Source: an uncultured Collinsella sp. (GTDB lineage: Bacteria; Actinomycetota; Coriobacteriia; Coriobacteriales; Coriobacteriaceae). From it: a DNA stretch of 64,000 nt. This document shows, piece by piece, positions 58,831 through 64,000 of the stretch. The position numbers and the translations under genes are program-made. Position 1 is the first letter of the stretch, and each line of letters starts with the position of its first letter. The DNA lies in contig CAUEPS010000010.1 of assembly GCA_959019775.1 (NCBI GenBank), positions 4,544-68,543 on the forward strand, in the 5' to 3' direction. The notes beneath the pieces were generated by a model, which was not told where the DNA came from, did not search any database, and saw only the letters and a program-made list of their open reading frames with translations.

Positions 58831-58865
58831 TGCATGAATATGCAAGCCATTTACGCGTTAATGCA
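58831..58865. promoter_or_regulatory. Pair of ARG-box-like operators upstream of argC
   Basis: TGCAT-GAAT-ATGCA (58831-58844) is a perfect palindrome like actinobacterial ARG boxes. A weaker partner TACGC-GTTA-ATGCA (58852-58865) has its centre 21 bases away, the usual spacing of ArgR twin boxes. The pair lies about 90 bases before argC. Confidence 0.6.
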
Positions 58866-58951
58866 TCTTTTGGTGCTAAAGTTTCAAGCCACTTCATAAC
58901 GACCGCTGCGAAATGCGCATCGGTGCATAAATCGCAGACAAGGAGTCTGAT

Positions 58952-60022
58952 ATGTCATTGAAGGTTGGAATCGTCGGCGCGGCTGGATATGCCGGAGCCG
59001 AGCTCATTCGCCTCGTGCTCGGCCATCCCGAGTTTGAACTTGTTGCCGTTACGTCCAACGCCGATGCCGGCCAGCCGCTGCCCGCGGTGTATCCGAGCTT
59101 TGCTGGCGTGAGCGATCTGGTTTTCACCACGCATGACGCCCCCGAGCTTAAGAGCTGCGATGCGGTTTTTCTTGCCGTGCCGCATACGGCTGCCATGGCA
59201 CAGGTGCCCGCGCTGCTTGCATCGGGCGTCTCCTGCTTTGATCTTTCGGCCGATTACCGCCTGAGCGATCCGGCCGTGTTTGAGGCATGGTATGCCGCCG
59301 AGCACACGAGCCCTGAGCTGCTCAAGACCCGCGCTTTTGGCCTGCCCGAGCTGTTCTGCCAGGACTTGGAGGCCGCTGCTTCCAGCCATGCCGCTGGCAG
59401 GCCCGTGTTGGTCGCCTGCGCCGGCTGCTATCCCACCGCAACGAGCCTTGCCGCCGCGCCCGCCGTGCGCGCGGGCTGGGTGGCCGAGAGCGGCCCCGTG
59501 ATTGTCGATGCCATCAGCGGTGTGACGGGTGCCGGCAAGTCCTGCAACGCTCGTACGCATTTTTGCAGCGCCGACGAGAATTTGGAGGCATACGGCGTGG
59601 GCAAGCATCGCCACACGCCCGAGATTGAGCAAATCCTTGGCCTGACCGATCGCGTCGTCTTTACCCCGCACCTGGCACCGCTCAAGCGCGGCCTGCTTTC
59701 CACGGTGACGATGTCGCTCGCGCCGCAGACCATCGACTCCCTGGCTCTTGAGGACGTCGTCGACTATTACAAGCAGTTCTATGCCGGTCGCACCTTTGTG
59801 CGCGTGCTCGATACCGGCCAGCAGCCCAAGACGGCTTCGGTTGTCGGCACCAACGCCGCCCAGATTGGCCTCGCGCTCAACAAGCGCGCGGGCGTGCTGG
59901 TGGCGACGGGCGCCATCGACAATCTGTGCAAGGGCGCTGCGGGCCAAGCGGTCCAGTGCGCCAATATCGTCTTTGGCTTTGACGAGCGACGAGGCTTGCC
60001 CACAGTGGCGTGCCCGGTGTAG
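58952..60022 (+). CDS. argC: N-acetyl-gamma-glutamyl-phosphate reductase
   Basis: The 356-residue enzyme reduces N-acetylglutamyl phosphate to the semialdehyde with NADPH. The N-terminal Rossmann motif is VGIVGAAGYAGAELIRL, and the catalytic Cys lies in VACAGCYPTA. The HTPEIEQIL and FTPHLAPLKRGLL segments are also conserved. AAGGAG lies nine bases upstream of the ATG. It is the first gene of the arginine operon, which uses the acetyl-recycling route because argJ follows. Confidence 0.96.
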   Translation: MSLKVGIVGAAGYAGAELIRLVLGHPEFELVAVTSNADAGQPLPAVYPSFAGVSDLVFTTHDAPELKSCDAVFLAVPHTAAMAQVPALLASGVSCFDLSADYRLSDPAVFEAWYAAEHTSPELLKTRAFGLPELFCQDLEAAASSHAAGRPVLVACAGCYPTATSLAAAPAVRAGWVAESGPVIVDAISGVTGAGKSCNARTHFCSADENLEAYGVGKHRHTPEIEQILGLTDRVVFTPHLAPLKRGLLSTVTMSLAPQTIDSLALEDVVDYYKQFYAGRTFVRVLDTGQQPKTASVVGTNAAQIGLALNKRAGVLVATGAIDNLCKGAAGQAVQCANIVFGFDERRGLPTVACPV

Positions 60023-60156
60023 CACATTCGATTGTTAACGATTTGGTAGTCGGGCATCGAGTGGGGCGCCACTCTTAAGCCGGTCTCATGATTACGACTG
60101 GCATGGCGCACCAACCGATGTCCGTTTTTTGTTTGACATAAGGAGTCATAAAGACG
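60023..60156. other. argC-argJ spacer with a small hairpin
   Basis: The 134-base gap holds GAGTGG-GGCG-CCACTC and a 17-base stretch (60033-60049, TGTTAACGATTTGGTAG) that recurs with one change at the window end (63984-64000), after argD. No other feature is seen. Confidence 0.4.
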
Positions 60157-61425
60157 ATGAATACCGAGCTGTTTGATATCAAGATTCGCGCCGTCGAGGG
60201 TGGCGTTACGGCTGCGGCTGGTTTTAAGGCTGCAGGCATCCACGCTGGGTTCCGCAAGAACCCCGAGCGTCTGGATTACGCGCTCGTCGTGCCCGATAAA
60301 CCCTGTCCCGGTGCCGGCGTGTTTACCACCAATCGCTTTTGCGCGGCGCCCGTGCAGGTGAGCCGTGCCAACCTGGGCGGTGCCGACAAAGGCTACGGTA
60401 TCATCGCCGGCGTTTCGATCAACTCTGGCAATGCCAACGCCGCCACGGGTGAGACCGGCCTTGCATGCGCGCGCGAGACCTGCAACATCGCGTCGCAGGT
60501 CATCGGCTGTGAATCCCAGCAGATCCTAGTTGCATCCACAGGCGTGATTGGACAGATTCTGCCCATCGACACATTTGAGACTGCCATTCCTGCTGCCTAC
60601 GAGGCGCTCTCCGCTCACGGTGGCGCCGATGCCGCTCGCGCCATCATGACGACCGACACGCACTCCAAGGAGTACGCCGTGTCCTACGTCAGTGAGGCTG
60701 CGGGTCATGCGGGCAATGTCTATACGGTAGGCGGAATGTGCAAGGGCTCGGGCATGATCATGCCCAACATGGCCACCATGATCGCAGTTATCACCACCGA
60801 TGCCCCCGTCGAGCCTGCGGCACTTCATGCCCTGCTGCTCTCGACCGTCAAACAGACCTTCAACAAGGTAACGGTCGATTCCGACACCTCGACCAACGAC
60901 ACCTGCATCATGCTTGCCTCCGGCGCCGCTGCCGCAGATGTCGAGCCTATCGTTGAGGGCTCCGATGCCTTTGACGAGTTGGCATTTGCTGTGCACGAGG
61001 TGTGCGAGAGCCTGGCGCGCAATATCGCCGCCGATGGTGAGGGCGCATCCAAGCTTGTTACGGTCAACGTTACCGGCGCCGTGAACGACGAGGAGGCCGA
61101 TATCGCCGCCCGTGCCGTTGCCAACTCGCCGCTCGTTAAGACCTGCATTGCCGGCCACGACTGCAACTGGGGCCGCGTTGCCATGGCACTCGGCAAGTGC
61201 GGCGTGAAGTTTAATCAGGAAGACGTTTCCATCGACATGATGGGCATGCCTGTCTGTCGCGACGGTCTGACTGTTCCCTTTGACGAGGACGAGGCTCTAC
61301 GACGTTTCGAGGCGCCCGAGATCGTGATCTCGGCCGACCTGGGCGCAGGCTACGCGGCAACGACCGTGTGGACCTGCGACCTCACGCATGAGTACATCTC
61401 CATCAACGGCGACTACCGTTCCTAG
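60157..61425 (+). CDS. argJ: Bifunctional glutamate N-acetyltransferase/amino-acid N-acetyltransferase
   Basis: The 422-residue enzyme recycles the acetyl group from N-acetylornithine to glutamate. The self-cleavage site is visible as KGSGMIMPNMATMIAV, where the Thr in MATM becomes the N-terminal nucleophile of the beta chain. GRVAMALGKCGVKFN and SINGDYRS near the end match the family. A TAAGGAG site precedes the ATG. Its presence between argC and argB is the usual order in Gram-positives. Confidence 0.96.
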   Translation: MNTELFDIKIRAVEGGVTAAAGFKAAGIHAGFRKNPERLDYALVVPDKPCPGAGVFTTNRFCAAPVQVSRANLGGADKGYGIIAGVSINSGNANAATGETGLACARETCNIASQVIGCESQQILVASTGVIGQILPIDTFETAIPAAYEALSAHGGADAARAIMTTDTHSKEYAVSYVSEAAGHAGNVYTVGGMCKGSGMIMPNMATMIAVITTDAPVEPAALHALLLSTVKQTFNKVTVDSDTSTNDTCIMLASGAAAADVEPIVEGSDAFDELAFAVHEVCESLARNIAADGEGASKLVTVNVTGAVNDEEADIAARAVANSPLVKTCIAGHDCNWGRVAMALGKCGVKFNQEDVSIDMMGMPVCRDGLTVPFDEDEALRRFEAPEIVISADLGAGYAATTVWTCDLTHEYISINGDYRS

Positions 61426-61506
61426 ATTCCGGGCACGCTGCGCATCTTGCCGCGATTGCGGGCAGCGGAGCACGGCGCGATAACGATACGAAAGACGAGG
61501 CAGATT

Positions 61507-62487
61507 ATGAAATTCGCACGCGATTGTCGTTCGAGCGAATCCAACGAAGCAACCGCGCAGCTGCTGTTCGAAGCGCTGCCGTGGATTAAGAACCTGACCG
61601 GCAAGACGGTTGTTATCAAATATGGCGGAGCCGCCATGGTTGATGAGCAGCTGCGCCGCGACGTGATGAGCGACATCGTTTTGCTCAAGATCATCGGTAT
61701 GCGCCCCGTCATCGTGCACGGCGGCGGCAAGGCTATCAACGAGGCGCTGAGCCATTACGATATTCCCGTCGAGTTTAAGAACGGCCAGCGCGTGACCACG
61801 CCGGCGACTATGGATATCGTGCGCGAGGTGCTGGGCGGCAAGGTTAACCAGGAGCTGGTTGCTGCCATCAACCACCACGGCAACCTGGCCGTGGGCGTGT
61901 CCGGCAGCGACGCCGGCACCCTTATCGCCGAGCCACTCGACCCAGAGCTCGGCCGCGTGGGCAAGGTCACGCACGTCAACACCGACTATATCGAGCGCCT
62001 GCTCGATAGCGAGTACATCCCCGTCATCGCTACCGTCGCGGCGGGGGAGGACGGCGGTTTCTTCAACATCAACGCCGACACCGCCGCCGGTGCCGTTGCC
62101 GCGGCGCTCCACGCGCATAAGGCGATCTTTTTGACCGATGTCGATGGCCTGTACAAGGACTTTAGCGACAAGGACTCGCTTATCTCCAACCTAACGCTCG
62201 ACGAGGTTAACGAAATGCTCTACGGCGGCGAGGTCGATAAGGGCATGATTCCCAAGCTGCGTGCGGCCGTCGATGCGCTTACCGGCGGCGTATTTCGTGC
62301 CCACATCATTAACGGTACTACGCCGCATTCGCTGCTCCTGGAGCTGCTGACCGATGCCGGCGTCGGCACCGTGATCCATTCCACCGAGACGGCTTACGAG
62401 TTCGATACGCATCCGCATCCGCTTTCGACGTTTGCTGCGCGTCTGACCGAGAACCTTGACGAGGTCGAGAAGCTTCAGACGGTCTAG
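61507..62487 (+). CDS. argB: Acetylglutamate kinase
   Basis: The 326-residue enzyme phosphorylates N-acetylglutamate. Motifs are VVIKYGGAAM, VIVHGGGKAIN, NINADTAAGAVAAALHA and LTDVDGLY. A short N-terminal helix (1-30) before the kinase core resembles arginine-inhibited hexameric forms, so feedback control by arginine is likely. ATG 61507 has only a weak GAGG site; the open frame to 61447 is less convincing. It sits 80 bases after argJ. Confidence 0.95.
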   Translation: MKFARDCRSSESNEATAQLLFEALPWIKNLTGKTVVIKYGGAAMVDEQLRRDVMSDIVLLKIIGMRPVIVHGGGKAINEALSHYDIPVEFKNGQRVTTPATMDIVREVLGGKVNQELVAAINHHGNLAVGVSGSDAGTLIAEPLDPELGRVGKVTHVNTDYIERLLDSEYIPVIATVAAGEDGGFFNINADTAAGAVAAALHAHKAIFLTDVDGLYKDFSDKDSLISNLTLDEVNEMLYGGEVDKGMIPKLRAAVDALTGGVFRAHIINGTTPHSLLLELLTDAGVGTVIHSTETAYEFDTHPHPLSTFAARLTENLDEVEKLQTV

Positions 62488-62556
62488 CTGACCCTCAGCC
62501 GCCCCATTCCTGCACCCATAGCCCCGCGCCGTCTGGCGCCCAACGAAAGGCATCTC

Positions 62557-63840
62557 ATGTCACTTGTAGCTCAGCAATCGCTTGAATCCCATTACGTTAT
62601 GCATACCTTTGGCCGCTCTCCGGTCGAGTTTGTCGAGGGTCACGGCATGAAGCTCACCGGCGACGATGGCCGTGAGTACCTCGACTTTCTTGCCGGCATC
62701 GGCGTGTGCAGCCTAGGTCATGGCGACCCGGCTGTGCTCTCGGCGCTCGAAGCACAGACCAAAAAGCTCATGCATGTCTCCAACTATTTCTACATCGAGC
62801 AGCGCGGACAGGTCGCGGCGCTGCTGTCCAAGCTTGCTAACGACGACGTAGATGGTGCGCGCGTGCTTGCCGATGCCATTGCCGCCGGCGATGAGACCAC
62901 GGCAGCTGCGCTTGGTGCCCCGGCTGCGGATGAGCAGGTTTGGGAGACCTTCTTTGCCAACTCTGGCGCCGAGGCCAACGAGGGCTCGATGAAGCTCGCG
63001 CGCCTGTATGCCAAGCGTGCCGGTAATGGCGGCAACACCATCGTGTGCATGCGCGGCGGCTTCCACGGCCGTACGCTCGAGACCATTGCCGCTACCATGC
63101 AGGATTGGCTGCAGGACAGTTTCCGCCCGCTGCCGGGTGGCTTTGTGGCCTGCACGCCCAACGATGTCGATGAGCTGCGTGCGATCTTTAAGCAGCTGGG
63201 GAGCGAAATTTGTGCCGTGATGCTCGAGCCGATCCAGGGCGAGAGTGGCGTGCACCCCATGACCGAGGAGTTTATGGCGGCAGCGCGCGACCTGGCACAC
63301 GAAGTGGGCGCCGTGCTTATCGCCGACGAGGTCCAGTGCGGTATCTTCCGCTCCGGCAAGCCATTTGCATTCCAAACCTATGGCGTGGAGCCCGACATCA
63401 TGAGCCTTGCCAAGGGCATTGCCGACGGCGTGCCCATGGGTGCCGTCGTGGCAAAGAAGGAGATTGCCGACGTGTTTAAGCCGGGCGACCATGGCTCGAC
63501 CTTTGGCGGTAGCTGCTTGCCCATCGCGGCGTGTGCCGCGACGCTCTCCGCGCTTGTGCGTGGCGATTATGCCGAGCATGCTGCCAAGGTGGGTGCCTAT
63601 ATGGAGGCAAAGCTCGCCAAGCTCCCGCACGTGGTTGAGGTTCGTGGCCGCGGCCTGATGCTCGGATGCGACTTGGATGACGCTGCGGGCGATGCGCATG
63701 ATATTGTTGCTCGCGCGCTGGCCGCCGGTGTCGTGATTAACGCTACGGGTGCCCATACGCTGCGTTTCTTGCCGCCGCTCGTCTGCGAGGAAGCCGACGT
63801 GGACAGCCTGATCGAGATCCTGTCGGGTGTCTTGGGCTAA
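62557..63840 (+). CDS. argD: Acetylornithine aminotransferase
   Basis: The 427-residue PLP enzyme converts N-acetylglutamate semialdehyde to N-acetylornithine. The PLP Lys lies in SLAKGIADGVPMG, with LIADEVQCGIFRSGKPFA upstream, and the start has GDDGREYLDFLAGIGVCSLGH. An insertion near 100-125 (LADAIAAGDETTAAALGAPAA) makes it slightly longer than usual. GAAAGG precedes the ATG. The remaining 160 bases to the window end hold a weak hairpin and no gene. Confidence 0.93.
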   Translation: MSLVAQQSLESHYVMHTFGRSPVEFVEGHGMKLTGDDGREYLDFLAGIGVCSLGHGDPAVLSALEAQTKKLMHVSNYFYIEQRGQVAALLSKLANDDVDGARVLADAIAAGDETTAAALGAPAADEQVWETFFANSGAEANEGSMKLARLYAKRAGNGGNTIVCMRGGFHGRTLETIAATMQDWLQDSFRPLPGGFVACTPNDVDELRAIFKQLGSEICAVMLEPIQGESGVHPMTEEFMAAARDLAHEVGAVLIADEVQCGIFRSGKPFAFQTYGVEPDIMSLAKGIADGVPMGAVVAKKEIADVFKPGDHGSTFGGSCLPIAACAATLSALVRGDYAEHAAKVGAYMEAKLAKLPHVVEVRGRGLMLGCDLDDAAGDAHDIVARALAAGVVINATGAHTLRFLPPLVCEEADVDSLIEILSGVLG

Positions 63841-63861
63841 CGCAGCGTAATAACTCAATTT

Positions 63862-63930
63862 GGACCGGGTTCCGGACTGCGGACGTGCCCTATGCGGCAT
63901 GATTCAGCGGTCTGGAGCCCGTTTTGCCTT
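63862..63930 (+). terminator. Imperfect hairpin after argD
   Basis: ACCGGGTTCCGGACTGC pairs loosely with GCGGTCTGGAGCCCGT, followed by TTTTGCC. A second small stem TGCCTTAG/CTAAGGCA follows at 63926-63946. A weak terminator or read-through control point before the next arg gene is likely. Confidence 0.45.
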
Positions 63931-64000
63931 AGATTTGCTAAGGCAGGGAGACCTGCTGGTCAAAAAACATCAAATATGAGTACTGTTACCGATTTGGTAG

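Overview
This 64 kb window is high-GC chromosomal DNA, most likely from a Collinsella-like member of the Coriobacteriia (Actinomycetota). The inference rests on the GC-rich codon usage, a class E sortase-type LAxTG surface protein, the AmaP/DUF2273/Asp23 cluster, and very large uncharacterised dehydratase-activase and ECF-transporter genes. No rRNA, tRNA, CRISPR, phage or transposase gene was recognised, and gene order looks like ordinary chromosome. The spacers, however, hold an unusual number of long inverted repeats.

Layout. 1-3.6 kb: the end of a D-2-hydroxyacid dehydrogenase gene, a SEC-C methionine aminopeptidase, a TYW1-like radical SAM protein and an alpha/beta hydrolase. 3.8-6.1 kb: a degenerate GGDEF-REC-HD-GYP signalling protein with a partner Hpt protein. 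6.3-9.7 kb: an AT-richer accessory block with DUF2975 plus XRE regulator and an ABC exporter of one ATPase and two permeases. 9.8-14.2 kb: a PuuD-like amidotransferase and a polar amino acid (glutamate/glutamine-type) ABC importer. 14.4-14.6 kb: a non-coding array of six near-palindromes. 14.65-18.2 kb: a DXS-like enzyme lacking two expected substrate-binding residues, an HD hydrolase and a CmpB-like membrane protein. 18.4-20.2 kb: ammonium uptake (amt-glnK) with a structured spacer. 20.3-22.3 kb: a TetR/MFS pair with matching operators. 22.4-29.8 kb: HAD phosphatase, a second TetR regulator and a 1593-residue double-ATPase activase of the 2-hydroxyacyl-CoA dehydratase type. 30-37 kb: a DUF389 membrane protein carrying an EF-hand-like loop, a 1168-residue coiled-coil/CAP surface protein and an OPT transporter. 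37.1-51 kb: coaX, dCMP deaminase, NifU-like protein, lgt, a GT-C-like membrane protein, YebC, the amaP-DUF2273-asp23 envelope cluster, YitT, a zinc-ribbon membrane protein, and M20 and YtcJ-type amidohydrolases. 51-54 kb: groES-groEL, flanked on both sides by giant nested palindromes. 54.2-58.7 kb: an FMN riboswitch controlling a RibU-EcfAA'-EcfT importer, followed by two paralogous FMN-binding pyridoxamine-oxidase-like proteins. 58.8-64 kb: the arginine operon argC-argJ-argB-argD behind a pair of ARG boxes.

The strongest candidates for something undescribed are in non-coding DNA. They are the six-palindrome array (14371-14586), the dispersed hairpin family carrying GGGAC(A/G)GG, the nested palindromes around groESL, and a double-stem RNA-like element with a UUCG loop between amt and glnK. 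Among proteins, the LAxTG coiled-coil/CAP adhesin and the DXS-like enzyme with altered active-site residues merit a second look. All functional calls come from reading motifs; no database search was run.
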